Of a stretch of 59,376 nt of DNA, positions 43,565 to 53,386 are shown piece after piece. Within the stretch, counting starts at the first letter, position 1. Every line of letters starts with the position of its first letter. The position numbers and the translations under genes were made by a program. The notes beneath the pieces are model-generated. The model worked only from the letters and a program-made list of their open reading frames with translations, searched no databases and had not been told where the DNA came from. This stretch comes from an uncultured Bacteroidia bacterium (GTDB lineage: Bacteria > Bacteroidota > Bacteroidia > Bacteroidales > Prolixibacteraceae), in contig CAIXZH010000111.1 of the NCBI GenBank assembly GCA_903923905.1, positions 1 to 59,376 on the forward strand, in the 5' to 3' direction.

Positions 43565-43612
43565 GGTATTTATTTAAAATCAAAGGTAATTATTTTTGAA
43601 TGAAGATCTAAT

Positions 43613-43652
43613 ATACAAAAAAAACCTGCCAGACAATGTCTGACAGGTTTTA
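43613..43652 (-). terminator. terminator of gapA
   Basis: AAAACCTGCCAGACA (43621-43635) pairs with TGTCTGACAGGTTTT (43638-43652) with one G-T pair; on the minus strand it is followed by eight T residues. It lies 26 bp past the gapA stop. Confidence 0.9.
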
Positions 43653-43678
43653 GAATTTATGTTGTAAGTAGACTAAGC

Positions 43679-44695
<1,017 letters not shown>

Positions 44696-44747
44696 TTATT
44701 CGTTTTGAGAATTATAGAATGAATCGAACCTCCTTCAAATTTCAGCG

Positions 44748-44780
44748 CAAAAGTAACACTATTTATTTGAAATTATCAAA
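44748..44780 (-). promoter_or_regulatory. gapA promoter
   Basis: Minus strand: TTTG (44780-44777), 21-bp spacer, TACTTTTG (44755-44748). Transcription would begin near 44742, about 50 nt ahead of the gapA ATG. Confidence 0.75.
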
Positions 44781-44851
44781 AAAATTGTTCTTCAATATGC
44801 GGTTCTTTACAAATTGTTAACTTAGCCCTGGATTTGGATCGCACATTTTTT

Positions 44852-44980
44852 TTACCGCTTAATCCAGGTCGTATTTTTTTTGGCTTTCGGAGGCTGAAAA
44901 CCACAATTGCATGACTTACACCTGACCAACGAAATTGCGATCAGAAGTATAATAACAGGGATGATTATTTTTGCTTTCAT
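44852..44980 (-). CDS. small membrane/lipoprotein-like ORF, 42 residues
   Basis: ATG at 44980 opens a 42-residue frame: MKAKIIIPVIILLIAISLV, then RCKSCNCGFQPPKAKKNTTW. A hydrophobic segment followed by a cysteine cluster resembles the small SCNCP-containing lipoprotein-like peptides often found beside other genes in Bacteroidota. The residues before the first cysteine (SLVRC) are not a classical lipobox. No promoter element is clear. Real but unproven; could be chance. Confidence 0.45.
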   Translation of the reverse strand: MKAKIIIPVIILLIAISLVRCKSCNCGFQPPKAKKNTTWIKR

Positions 44981-45011
44981 TTGAGGATAATTTGATTTTT
45001 AGAGGCCAAAT

Positions 45012-45068
45012 GGAATAGCCATGAAGAAATATTCATTTAAATTTGAGATTAGCGATCATGGCTATTTC
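45012..45068. repeat. inverted repeat before the nitroreductase gene
   Basis: GGAATAGCCATGA (45012-45024) faces TCATGGCTATTTC (45056-45068), 12 of 13 positions pairing, separated by 31 bp. It lies about 66 bp upstream of the nitroreductase -7 element and could be an operator or a hairpin. Confidence 0.5.
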
Positions 45069-45161
45069 ATGCTGCAAATTTAATAATGGTTTCTCCATTT
45101 CAAAATGGTTAACGGTTTAAGCTAATGGTTTCCTATCTTTGCAGGATCCAAATAACAAAAA

Positions 45162-45908
45162 ATGATAGAACAATTATTGTCACACAGGACGATAAGGAGG
45201 TATAAAAGTTTACCGATCCCAGATGCAACCACCGAAATGATATTGCAGGCGGGCTGCAGGGCATCTACGACCGGTAATATGCAATTATACAGCATTATCG
45301 TGACCATGGATGAAGCAAATAAAAAGGCGTTGGCTCCATGTCATTTTAACCAGCCGATGGTTGTGAATGCCCCATTGGTCCTCACGTTCTGTGCCGATTT
45401 TAACCGGTTTAATAAGTGGTGCTTACTCAACAATGCTGTTCCGGGTTATGACAATTTTCTTTCTTTTGTAACCGCAGCAATCGATGCCCTACTGGTGGCC
45501 CAAAATGTGACCATTGCAGCCGAGAGTCTTGGACTCGGAGTTTGTTACCTGGGAACCACAACTTACCTTGCTACGAAAATTATTGATATTCTTAAACTTC
45601 CAAAAGGCGTTGTTCCGGTAACGACATTAACAATTGGCTGGCCCGATGAGGATCCTGAGCAGGTCGACAGGCTCCCCCTTCAAACCATTGTTCATCATGA
45701 GTTCTACAAGGATTATACCCAAGACGATATCAACGCGGCATATCAGGAGAAGGAAGTTCGAACTGACAACCTGAAGTTTGTGGCGGAGAACAATAAGGAA
45801 ACACTGGCCCAGGTATTTACAGATATCAGGTATACGGGAAACGATAACAGAACTTTTTCAAATATGTTACTTGACGTATTAACACAACAAGGGTTTATGA
45901 ACCAGTGA
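45162..45908 (+). CDS. nitroreductase family FMN oxidoreductase
   Basis: A 248-residue NfsA/Frp-like flavoprotein. It begins with HRTIRRYKSLPIPD (FMN phosphate-binding Arg-x-x-Arg-Arg motif) and has AGCRASTTGNMQLYSIIV and AESLGLGVCYLGTTT, the second FMN contact. Such enzymes reduce nitroaromatics, quinones or flavins with NADPH; the natural substrate is unknown. A TATCTTTG -7 element lies at 45134-45141, 20 bp before the ATG. It is followed after 18 bp by an LPS-kinase-like gene on the same strand. Confidence 0.88.
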   Translation: MIEQLLSHRTIRRYKSLPIPDATTEMILQAGCRASTTGNMQLYSIIVTMDEANKKALAPCHFNQPMVVNAPLVLTFCADFNRFNKWCLLNNAVPGYDNFLSFVTAAIDALLVAQNVTIAAESLGLGVCYLGTTTYLATKIIDILKLPKGVVPVTTLTIGWPDEDPEQVDRLPLQTIVHHEFYKDYTQDDINAAYQEKEVRTDNLKFVAENNKETLAQVFTDIRYTGNDNRTFSNMLLDVLTQQGFMNQ

Positions 45909-45926
45909 ATCCCCAAAATTGAGAAG

Positions 45927-46715
45927 ATGAGTATAAAGATAAAATATAGAGTTGCCCCTGAATTTGGGGATTTAGAACAGTGGATCAGTCAGTTACATTT
46001 GAACTTCTCAATCCAGGGAGAAACGATTTTTAAGTCAAGAAACGAAGTTAAGGTTTTCAATGTTGGGAATTACCAGTTAAATGTGAAGGCCTTTAAAATC
46101 CCAAATCTGGTGAACCGGTTTGTTTATGTCTATTTAAGAGGCTCCAAAGCTGCCCGTTCTTTCAGGTATGCCAGAAAATTTTGCTCATTGGGAATTTCAA
46201 CCCCGGCCGCAGTGGGATATGTAGAATGTCTGGAAGGGTGGGGGCTCAAAGAAAGTTATTATATATCAGTTCATTACAAATATGAATTCACGCTTAGGGA
46301 GGTTTTGAATTATCAGGTTGCAGACCACGATACCATCTTACGACAATGGGTTCAGTTTACTTATGATAAGCTACATCTGAATGATATTTTTCATCTCGAT
46401 TATTCGCCCGGAAATACGCTGATCAGCAAGAAGGGGAGTACCTATGATTTCCAGATCGTCGATCTCAACCGGATGAGTTTTGGCCCGATAAGTTTTGAAC
46501 GGGGTCTATTCAATTTCCGGCAACTTGACACAGACCGGCAAACTCTCGAATTATTGGCTGCCGAGTATGCGGCTTTATGTCATAAAGATGAAGGTAAAGC
46601 GATGAAAATTCTCATTGAATACGACCGGCAAAACAAAGCAAGCCGTCGAAGACGCGGTAAATTCAAAAAAATGATCCGTTCAATTTTTGGATTGAAAAGA
46701 AAACATGCTAATTAA
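45927..46715 (+). CDS. LPS core kinase (KdkA/WaaP-like)
   Basis: A 262-residue protein kinase-fold enzyme. FHLDYSPGNTLI near residue 156 is the catalytic loop (His-x-Asp then Asn) and VDLNRM is the metal-binding (DFG-equivalent) segment; VNRFVYVYLRGSKAARSF carries the basic patch seen in Kdo kinases. It probably phosphorylates a sugar of the lipopolysaccharide inner core (Kdo or heptose). The C-terminus is very basic (SRRRRGKFKKMIR), suggesting membrane binding. It is convergent with a heptosyltransferase gene, overlapping by 8 bp, so two LPS-core genes meet here. Confidence 0.8.
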   Translation: MSIKIKYRVAPEFGDLEQWISQLHLNFSIQGETIFKSRNEVKVFNVGNYQLNVKAFKIPNLVNRFVYVYLRGSKAARSFRYARKFCSLGISTPAAVGYVECLEGWGLKESYYISVHYKYEFTLREVLNYQVADHDTILRQWVQFTYDKLHLNDIFHLDYSPGNTLISKKGSTYDFQIVDLNRMSFGPISFERGLFNFRQLDTDRQTLELLAAEYAALCHKDEGKAMKILIEYDRQNKASRRRRGKFKKMIRSIFGLKRKHAN

Positions 46716-47778
46716 CCCTCTTTGATCTTATTCTGAGCAGCTTGAATTTTACCAATTTATCAAATACTTCCTGGGGATTTACCATCTCCATGCATCGGGG
46801 TATCGTATACATGCACGGCTTATTCCCGAAGACTGAGCATGGACGGCATTTCAGTGAAGATGCAGGGGTTTGCAGATGGTATTCAGTAGGTTGTCCGAGT
46901 GCAGAAAAGCCAAAGGCTGGATGGGTTCCCCCCCAGATGGAAACCGTAGGAATCCCTGATAACGAAGCAAGATGCATATTGGAGGAATCCATCGAAATCA
47001 TCAGATCCAGCGTACTCATCAGAGCAAGCTCTTCTGAAAGTTCCATTTCACCGGCTGTCAGATAAATATTCGGACTATAGCTCTGAAATTCCTTCAATAA
47101 ATTAATCTCCTCTTTTCCCCCTCCAAAAAGGAAAAAATCAACCTCATAGTCAGCATTGATCAGTGTAATCAATTCCCTGAAATTCTGAATTCCCCAGATT
47201 TTTGGCTGGTGGGTGGCAAATGGCGCAAGAGCAATCCTGATTCTATCACTCGTTGGATGAACTTTTTCCAGAAACCGGTAGGCATTCACTAATGACTTTT
47301 CGGCCACCTTAATAAAAGGTGCTTTCCCAACCTGTCCCTTAAATCCTGCAGCCGCAAAAGTTTCAAGATATCTTACGGTAGTGTGTTTTAATGCCCGGAT
47401 ATACCTTGATTTGATCAGGAATCTCTTCTCTTTTCTCCCTTTGTCAATTGAAAAACCCGGAATACCGGAAATTTTAAAAAGATATGACAGGATTTTGGTC
47501 CGGATAACTCCATGAAGATCTACAACAGATTCAAAAGGCCCTGATTTCTGAAGATCCCTATAAAGTCTGAATAGTCCAAAAATTCCTTTATGTCTTCCTT
47601 TAAAATCAGGAAAAACGAGGTTAAGTCTGGGAATACTATGGAAAAAAGGAGCGAAGAATTCCCGGGTAACAAAGGTAATTTCGAGATACGGATTTTCCTC
47701 CAGAACCCCTTTGATCACAGGAACGGTTAAAGAAACGTCTCCCATCGCTGAGAATCTGAATGCGATTATCTTTTTCAT
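46708..47778 (-). CDS. GT9 heptosyltransferase family protein
   Basis: A 356-residue GT-B glycosyltransferase of the ADP-heptose:LPS type. It starts MKKIIAFRFSAMGDVSLTVP, the typical N-terminal loop; IALAPFATHQPKIWGIQNF and DLMISMDSSNMHLASLSGIP (near residues 205 and 265) are the donor site, and CRPCSVFGNKPCMYTIP matches the C-terminal cysteine segment of WaaF-like enzymes. The ATG at 47778 fits the family better than the upstream ATG at 47814. It adds a heptose or similar sugar to the LPS core. Confidence 0.88.
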   Translation of the reverse strand: MKKIIAFRFSAMGDVSLTVPVIKGVLEENPYLEITFVTREFFAPFFHSIPRLNLVFPDFKGRHKGIFGLFRLYRDLQKSGPFESVVDLHGVIRTKILSYLFKISGIPGFSIDKGRKEKRFLIKSRYIRALKHTTVRYLETFAAAGFKGQVGKAPFIKVAEKSLVNAYRFLEKVHPTSDRIRIALAPFATHQPKIWGIQNFRELITLINADYEVDFFLFGGGKEEINLLKEFQSYSPNIYLTAGEMELSEELALMSTLDLMISMDSSNMHLASLSGIPTVSIWGGTHPAFGFSALGQPTEYHLQTPASSLKCRPCSVFGNKPCMYTIPRCMEMVNPQEVFDKLVKFKLLRIRSKRVN

Positions 47779-47909
47779 CCTTATTTTATACTCTTTGACA
47801 GGTAATACGAACAAATTCTATTTTTATTCTCTGATAGTTAATGTTACCGGCAATTTGCGGCTGGTAACCGGCTTAATAAGCATCGAAACTTTATTTCAGA
47901 TCCTTGTTA

Positions 47910-48281
47910 TTAATACTTTTCATAACTTTTTTCTTCGGTAAGGTTTGACCCGGTCAGTTCATTGATGGCTCGCTTTACTTCAGACCTTTTGTCATTGATA
48001 AAATAGACAGCCCTGGCAGTTTGAATAAACTCATCACCAAAATCTTTCAACCGTTCAAGATCCCGAATACGATCTTCAATGTCCCAAAGTTGACTATTTA
48101 TACTATATAATTCACTGTATAACGGATGAGCTTTATCAATAATTGAAATTACAGCACTATTGAGAATCTGGTATTCCTTTTGCAGATTATCCAACTTCAC
48201 AGGATCCTTGATTCGTGCTATCTTGATTTCAATAATTGTCAGTTTATCGGTGATTTCGCCGTTGGATACTTCAATCTTCAC
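47910..48281 (-). CDS. DUF6165 family protein
   Basis: A 123-residue protein beginning with GTG at 48281: KIEVSNGEITDKLTIIEIK, followed by helices with SQLWDIEDRIRDLERLKDFG and VYFINDKRSEVKRAINELTG. This corresponds to DUF6165, a small family often found near glycosyltransferases of LPS synthesis; function unknown. A TACCTTTG -7 element on the minus strand (48329-48322) lies about 40 bp upstream. It is upstream of the heptosyltransferase in the same direction. Confidence 0.78.
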   Translation of the reverse strand: MKIEVSNGEITDKLTIIEIKIARIKDPVKLDNLQKEYQILNSAVISIIDKAHPLYSELYSINSQLWDIEDRIRDLERLKDFGDEFIQTARAVYFINDKRSEVKRAINELTGSNLTEEKSYEKY

Positions 48282-48367
48282 TGGAGATTTTTTTAGTTTG
48301 AAATTGTTGACTTTAATTAAACAAAGGTAATTTTTTATTCCATTCCCCTGATGGAACGGGTGTTAAT

Positions 48368-49126
48368 TCACCTCCTGCGATAGTCACGCGTACTACCCTG
48401 ATCAGTAGACATGATAGCCAGGTCCTCTATATTTACATGAGGCGGCCGGGTGACCATAAAAAGAATAGCTTCTGCAATATCAGCTGCATAAAGAGGTGTA
48501 AGCCCTTTATACACATTGTCAGCACGGAGCTGGTTTCCTTTAAACCGAACCAGTGAAAACTCGGTATCAACCATCCCCGGACTAATAGAGCTGACCTTAA
48601 CTCCAAATGGTACCAGTTCCATCCGCATCGCTTTGGTTATTGCTTTAACTGCATGCTTGGTTCCGCAATAGGCCGCTCCGTTAGGGTAAATTTCGTGCCC
48701 GGCTACGGATGAGACATTGATAATATGGCCAGACTCCCTGGCAACCATTCTTGGCGAAATTATCCGTGAGAGGTAGAGCAATCCCTTAATATTTGTATCA
48801 ATCATCCTTTCCCAGTCGTCGATTACCCCTTCATGAACAGGCTCAATGCCAACTGCAAGACCGGCATTATTGATTAGCAAATCAATATCCGACCATCTCC
48901 CGGTGAGGGAATCAATTGCCTTTTCCACCTGAGTCAAATCCCTGACGTCAAAACAGAGTGAAAGTACACCGGCACCTGTATCGTTGATAAGATTTTCTGA
49001 TAGTTCATGCAGTAATTCCTCGCGTCGCCCGGTAATGATCAGATTATATCCATTTGATGCAAGTATTTGAGCAGTAGCTTTTCCTATGCCGGAAGTAGCC
49101 CCTGTGATTAATGCTAATTTTCTCAT
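48368..49126 (-). CDS. short-chain dehydrogenase/reductase, YdfG-like
   Basis: A 252-residue SDR. The NAD(P) motif is ITGATSGIGKATAQIL, then NNAGLAVG, the catalytic serine in NVSSVAGHEIY and the YCGTKHAVK motif with catalytic Tyr and Lys. The closest described group is the YdfG/serine 3-dehydrogenase type (NADP-dependent, acting on 3-hydroxy acids), marked by EPVHEGVIDDWERMIDTN. It is divergent from the AIR-synthase-like gene and apparently single. Confidence 0.92.
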   Translation of the reverse strand: MRKLALITGATSGIGKATAQILASNGYNLIITGRREELLHELSENLINDTGAGVLSLCFDVRDLTQVEKAIDSLTGRWSDIDLLINNAGLAVGIEPVHEGVIDDWERMIDTNIKGLLYLSRIISPRMVARESGHIINVSSVAGHEIYPNGAAYCGTKHAVKAITKAMRMELVPFGVKVSSISPGMVDTEFSLVRFKGNQLRADNVYKGLTPLYAADIAEAILFMVTRPPHVNIEDLAIMSTDQGSTRDYRRR

Positions 49127-49243
49127 TAAATAAAAATATTTGGTTGGCTAAAATAATAAAAATGATCATTATAAATAGGAGGATAATGTCTCATTCAATA
49201 TAAACCATTAAATTTGTCTTGATTTTAATTAATTGAAATAGTC

Positions 49244-50287
49244 ATGTCTGAAACGGAAACGAAAGTGTTCACGATAGATCAGGTATCAGAACCGGAGGAT
49301 TTGCGAAATGTAATCTATTCAATGATTGCGATTCCCCATTTATCTCCGGTAAATATATTCAGTGAATTTGCGTCTGCAGCCATCGATTCCAAACAAGTTG
49401 GGAAAGATGATCTGAGTGGTGCCGGGATCTTTCAGATCGATGAGGATGGGATGCTGTTTTCACAAACTATTTATGCAGACTATAAGCGACTTGCAGTAGA
49501 CCCTTTTGTGGCAGCACAGATTATTGTGGCAAAGGCAGTCAGGCGGTTGGTCTGTTATGGCGCTGAACCTGTTGCGATGAGTGCCTATCTGAACAATGTG
49601 GATTTTGCCAGTCCAATTGCCGAAGAGATGGTGATGGCTGCGAGACTTGGACTAAATGCTGCTGCAACCGTATTTAATCTTCAATTCCCAAATTGGAAAA
49701 TATTTTATGACAAAGTGAACAGTGAAGGGGCTGTACCTCCCACATTGACTGTAAGCCTGGTTGGAAAAATCAAAAGCCGGGATCAGGTTATGACACCAAG
49801 TCTGAAGAAAAAAGGTCACAATATTCTGATGATCGGACGTTCTTTTAACGATATTAATGCTTCGGAATATCTGGACCATTTTCATGAAATCAAAAATTCG
49901 CCGCTGATGCACTTTAACCTTTCATTTGAAAGTAAGTTAATGACTGCAACGAAAGAATTGATTAAGAATAATTTAGTGGTTTCGGCAAGCCCTGTGGGAA
50001 TAGGCGGACTGTTTTTTACCCTTTTGCGCGATGCTTTACCTCATGAATTGGGATTTGACATTACCACAGATGCCGAAATCCGATCAGATGCTTTTCTTTT
50101 CGGCGAAGGAATGGGACGCATCGTATTCTCGGTGGAAGAGGAGAGGGAGGATGAATTTGTCGATTTCTTATATGATCATAATATTCCTGTCATTACCCTT
50201 GGCCACGTTACAAAGGGGGAAATAAGAATCGATGATCAGTCATTGGGATTTGTCGACAAGGGAATCGTGGGAGAATACTTAGATTAA
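49244..50287 (+). CDS. AIR synthase (PurM)-like protein
   Basis: A 347-residue protein of the PurM/PurL/SelD/HypE superfamily. FASAAIDSKQVGKDDLSGAG and the phosphate-binding turn SPVGIGGLFFTLLRDALPHE (near residue 248) are visible, but the N-terminal glycine-rich ATP loop of true PurM is not. It likely binds a nucleotide; whether it is enzymatically active is unclear. A TAAATTTG -7 element at 49209-49216 lies 28 bp before the ATG. It is the first gene of a tight operon with ubiE (5 bp gap), porT and an FAD oxidoreductase. Confidence 0.75.
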   Translation: MSETETKVFTIDQVSEPEDLRNVIYSMIAIPHLSPVNIFSEFASAAIDSKQVGKDDLSGAGIFQIDEDGMLFSQTIYADYKRLAVDPFVAAQIIVAKAVRRLVCYGAEPVAMSAYLNNVDFASPIAEEMVMAARLGLNAAATVFNLQFPNWKIFYDKVNSEGAVPPTLTVSLVGKIKSRDQVMTPSLKKKGHNILMIGRSFNDINASEYLDHFHEIKNSPLMHFNLSFESKLMTATKELIKNNLVVSASPVGIGGLFFTLLRDALPHELGFDITTDAEIRSDAFLFGEGMGRIVFSVEEEREDEFVDFLYDHNIPVITLGHVTKGEIRIDDQSLGFVDKGIVGEYLD

Positions 50288-50292
50288 CCGGG

Positions 50293-51030
50293 ATGTCAGT
50301 AGTAACACCTTATAATAATTCAGCCAAAGGGAAAAAAGAACAAGTGGCTGAGATGTTCGATAATATCGCACCAAAGTATGACTTCCTTAATCACTTCCTA
50401 TCTTTCGGAATTGATAAAATCTGGCGAAGAAAAGCCATCCGGCTGCTCATAAAACGCAGCCCGTCCAATATTCTCGATGTAGCTACCGGTACAGGCGATT
50501 TTGCGATTGAATCGCTCAAAACTGGCGCATGTGAAATAGTTGGAGTTGATATTTCAGAAGAGATGCTAAGCTATGGACGGGTCAAGATTGAAGCGCTTGG
50601 CGTTGCGGATCGGATTACTCTCCGGAAAGGGGATGCTGAAGAGCTTGGCTTTAAGGATAATTATTTCGATGCCGTTACGGTGGCCTTTGGAGTACGGAAT
50701 TTCGAAAATCTGTCCGAAGGGCTTAGGGAACTCTATCGTGTTTTAAAACCCGGCGGAATTGTTTGCATTCTCGAATTTTCCAAACCATCCGTTTTTCCTG
50801 TGAAGCAGTTTTATGGTTTCTATTCTTTCTATATTCTTCCGTTCTTTGGCCGGTTATTTTCAAAAGACAATTCTGCCTACCGCTACCTTCCCGAATCGGT
50901 TGAACAGTTTCCGGATGGAGGGCAGTTTCTGGCAATATTAAAAAGCAGCGGTTTCAAGGAAACCTGCCAATACAGGCAAACCTTTGGCGTTGCTACCATT
51001 TACACAGGAATTAAATCTGAATTGAGTTGA
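50293..51030 (+). CDS. ubiE: demethylmenaquinone methyltransferase
   Basis: A 245-residue UbiE/MenG enzyme that methylates demethylmenaquinone to menaquinone with S-adenosylmethionine. Hallmarks: VAEMFDNIAPKYDFLNHFLS (family signature 1), ILDVATGTGDFAIE (SAM site), YFDAVTVAFGVRNFEN and RELYRVLKPGGIVCILEFSK (signature 2), and YRQTFGVATIYTGIK at the end. Menaquinone is the main respiratory quinone of Bacteroidota. Its stop codon overlaps the TTG start of porT (TTGA), so the two are translationally coupled. Confidence 0.95.
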   Translation: MSVVTPYNNSAKGKKEQVAEMFDNIAPKYDFLNHFLSFGIDKIWRRKAIRLLIKRSPSNILDVATGTGDFAIESLKTGACEIVGVDISEEMLSYGRVKIEALGVADRITLRKGDAEELGFKDNYFDAVTVAFGVRNFENLSEGLRELYRVLKPGGIVCILEFSKPSVFPVKQFYGFYSFYILPFFGRLFSKDNSAYRYLPESVEQFPDGGQFLAILKSSGFKETCQYRQTFGVATIYTGIKSELS

Positions 51031-51830
51031 GAATTTGCAAACTAAAATACGCCTTATCCCTTTTACTGCTGGTCGCAGGATCTATTCGCACCTTTGGTCA
51101 GCTTAAAAATTTTGAGAACCTTACTCACTTCGATGACCGAAAATTCCATTTTGGCTTCTACCTTGGCCTCAATACGATGGATTACCGGATGACTAACTAT
51201 ACCAATGTTTATGATAATCCCGTATTTAATAACAATCTAAAATTGCGGGCAGATACAAAGGCATTATATGGCGATAAAACCGCTCTGGGCGTTAAGAATG
51301 ACAAACCGATGCCGGGATTCACGGTAGGCGGAGTTATAAACTTAAGGGTAAGCAGGGATTTTGACCTTCGTTTCACACCCGGGATGTCACTGGGAAACAA
51401 ACGGTTGAAATATGTTGGTGTAAATGTTGATCCGCTTGCAGGTGGTCAAATTGGATCAGGATCAGATACACTTACCTATCTTTCTACACCATCGGCCTAC
51501 ATCGATCTGCCTTTGGGATTCAGATATAAAGGTTTTCGTCACCATAATTTAAGGCCTTATGTTTATTCAGGTTTAGCTTATCGGATCGATTTGGAAAATA
51601 AGCGGATTTCAGAAAGTGTGGTTCACCTGAACAAGACCGGGAGTTATGCTGAAGTGGCGCTTGGACTAGACTCATATCTGGAATATTTTCGTTTTACCGC
51701 CGAATTTCGCTTCTCATACGGATTAACTAACCTCATCAGGCATGATACTTCAGCACCTTTACCTATTTATGGTTATATCTTTAAGGAGTTAAATTCAAAT
51801 ATATTCACATTGATTTTTTACTTTGAATGA
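51027..51830 (+). CDS. porT: PorT family outer-membrane beta-barrel protein
   Basis: A 267-residue protein with a signal peptide (KYALSLLLLVAGSIRTFGQ) and a beta-barrel pattern: KFHFGFYLGLNTMDYRM, DFDLRFTPGMSLGNKRLKY and a C-terminal FTLIFYFE ending in an aromatic residue, as outer-membrane proteins do. It matches PorT/SprT, a component needed for type IX secretion and gliding. The start is TTG at 51027, overlapping the ubiE stop codon; there is no in-frame ATG before the signal peptide. Its presence implies that the organism has a type IX secretion system, encoded elsewhere. Confidence 0.83.
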   Translation: MRICKLKYALSLLLLVAGSIRTFGQLKNFENLTHFDDRKFHFGFYLGLNTMDYRMTNYTNVYDNPVFNNNLKLRADTKALYGDKTALGVKNDKPMPGFTVGGVINLRVSRDFDLRFTPGMSLGNKRLKYVGVNVDPLAGGQIGSGSDTLTYLSTPSAYIDLPLGFRYKGFRHHNLRPYVYSGLAYRIDLENKRISESVVHLNKTGSYAEVALGLDSYLEYFRFTAEFRFSYGLTNLIRHDTSAPLPIYGYIFKELNSNIFTLIFYFE

Positions 51831-53386
51831 TCAGAGAACTTAATTTGGTGGTATCCCCAGCCCAGGCGCATGACAGTTCAAAGTTGAAAATGGTTGTGTC
51901 TGATAATCTGGTAATTGACAGTTCCCGAATCCATCACATTTTGGTTGTGCGTAAGTCTATTGATGCCAGGAATTCAAATATCCGGTTTAATCTGGGAGTT
52001 AAGGTCTATATTGATGAAGAGATGCCCAAAACGGAGAAAACCCAATTTTCATATCCTGATGTTTCCCGGAATTCCCGGGTATTGATTGTAGGTGCCGGTC
52101 CTGCCGGATTGTTTGCGGCACTTCACCTGATTGAACTTGGCCTGAAACCGGTGATTTTTGAGCGGGGAAAGATGGTCAGTGAACGAAAGCGGGATATCGC
52201 CGCCATTCATGGTGAGCAAATTGTAAATCCGGATTCCAATTATGGATTTGGTGAAGGGGGAGCCGGCACATTTTCTGACGGCAAGCTATATACCAGGTCA
52301 AAGAAAAAAGGTGACCTACGCAAAATTCTCGAAGTTTTGAATTTTCATGGTGCTCAGGATGAAATTTTGGTTGATTCTCATCCCCATATCGGGACAAATG
52401 TTTTACCGCGGGTCATTGTTGCCATTCGCAATACCATTCTAAATGCCGGAGGAGAGATCCACTTTAATTCACGAGTTGCTAATCTGGTCATTCATAATCA
52501 GGAAGCAAAGGGGGTAGTTCTGCTGGATGGGAGAGTTTTCGAAGGGATCGCCGTAATTCTGGCAACCGGGCACTCCTCGAGGGATATTTATACGATGCTC
52601 CATAGGAATGGCATTTTACTGGAGGCAAAATCATTCGCTGTTGGGGTGAGGGTTGAGCATCCGCAAGAGTTGATCGACAGGATTCAGTATCATGGAACCA
52701 GCAGGGGAGCCTATTTGCCTGCAGCCTCCTATTCGTTTGTGGAACAGGTAAATGATCGGGGCGTTTATTCCTTTTGTATGTGTCCGGGCGGAATGATTGT
52801 TCCCGCAGCCACGGCTCCCGGTGAGCTCGTATTAAACGGCATGTCACCCTCAGACAGGGGAGGTCGCTTTGCAAATTCCGGAATGGTCGTCGAAATAAGA
52901 CCAGGTGATCTTCCGATAGGCAAAAAATCGGATGAAGTATTTGCAGGCCTTACCTTTCAGGAAGAGATTGAAAAACAATGTTTTAGTATGGCAGGAGATA
53001 CATTATTTGCCCCTGCACAGCGTTTAAACGATTTTGTGACCGGCCGGATAAGTGCGAATCTACCCGCTTCTTCCTACCTGCCGGGGCTGATTGAATCCCC
53101 GCTTAACCAATGGTTGCCACGCATTATTGGAACCTCATTACAGGAAGGATTTAAACAGATTGGACGGAAAACCAGGGGATACCTGACCAATGAAGCAGTC
53201 GTACTGGGTGTTGAATCTCGGACTTCTTCGCCTGTGAGAATCCCTCGGGATATGCAATCTCTTGAACATGTTCAGATTAAAAGACTTTTTCCCTGCGGTG
53301 AAGGATCGGGTTATTCTGGAGGTATTATTTCGTCCGCAGTGGATGGTGAGCGGGTAGCTGAAAGCCTGGCTATCCTTTACAAATAA
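51827..53386 (+). CDS. FAD-dependent oxidoreductase of unknown substrate
   Basis: A 519-residue flavoprotein. The N-terminal about 85 residues form a small domain (IDSSRIHHILVVRKSIDARN), followed by the dinucleotide fold VLIVGAGPAGLFAALHLIEL (near residue 86), YGFGEGGAGTFSDGKLYTR (a conserved substrate loop), VILATGHSSRDIY and, at the end, LFPCGEGSGYSGGIISSAVDG. It belongs to the uncharacterised FAD-dependent protein family related to YgiV/BT-type dehydrogenases. Its ATG overlaps the porT stop (ATGA), making it the last gene of the ubiE-porT operon. Confidence 0.85.
   Translation: MIRELNLVVSPAQAHDSSKLKMVVSDNLVIDSSRIHHILVVRKSIDARNSNIRFNLGVKVYIDEEMPKTEKTQFSYPDVSRNSRVLIVGAGPAGLFAALHLIELGLKPVIFERGKMVSERKRDIAAIHGEQIVNPDSNYGFGEGGAGTFSDGKLYTRSKKKGDLRKILEVLNFHGAQDEILVDSHPHIGTNVLPRVIVAIRNTILNAGGEIHFNSRVANLVIHNQEAKGVVLLDGRVFEGIAVILATGHSSRDIYTMLHRNGILLEAKSFAVGVRVEHPQELIDRIQYHGTSRGAYLPAASYSFVEQVNDRGVYSFCMCPGGMIVPAATAPGELVLNGMSPSDRGGRFANSGMVVEIRPGDLPIGKKSDEVFAGLTFQEEIEKQCFSMAGDTLFAPAQRLNDFVTGRISANLPASSYLPGLIESPLNQWLPRIIGTSLQEGFKQIGRKTRGYLTNEAVVLGVESRTSSPVRIPRDMQSLEHVQIKRLFPCGEGSGYSGGIISSAVDGERVAESLAILYK

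Noticed and set aside
45021-45083. Tiny frame starting MKKYSFKFEISDHGYF (20 residues)
   Set aside because: It lies wholly within the inverted repeat and has no promoter-to-start spacing or coding character that would support it.
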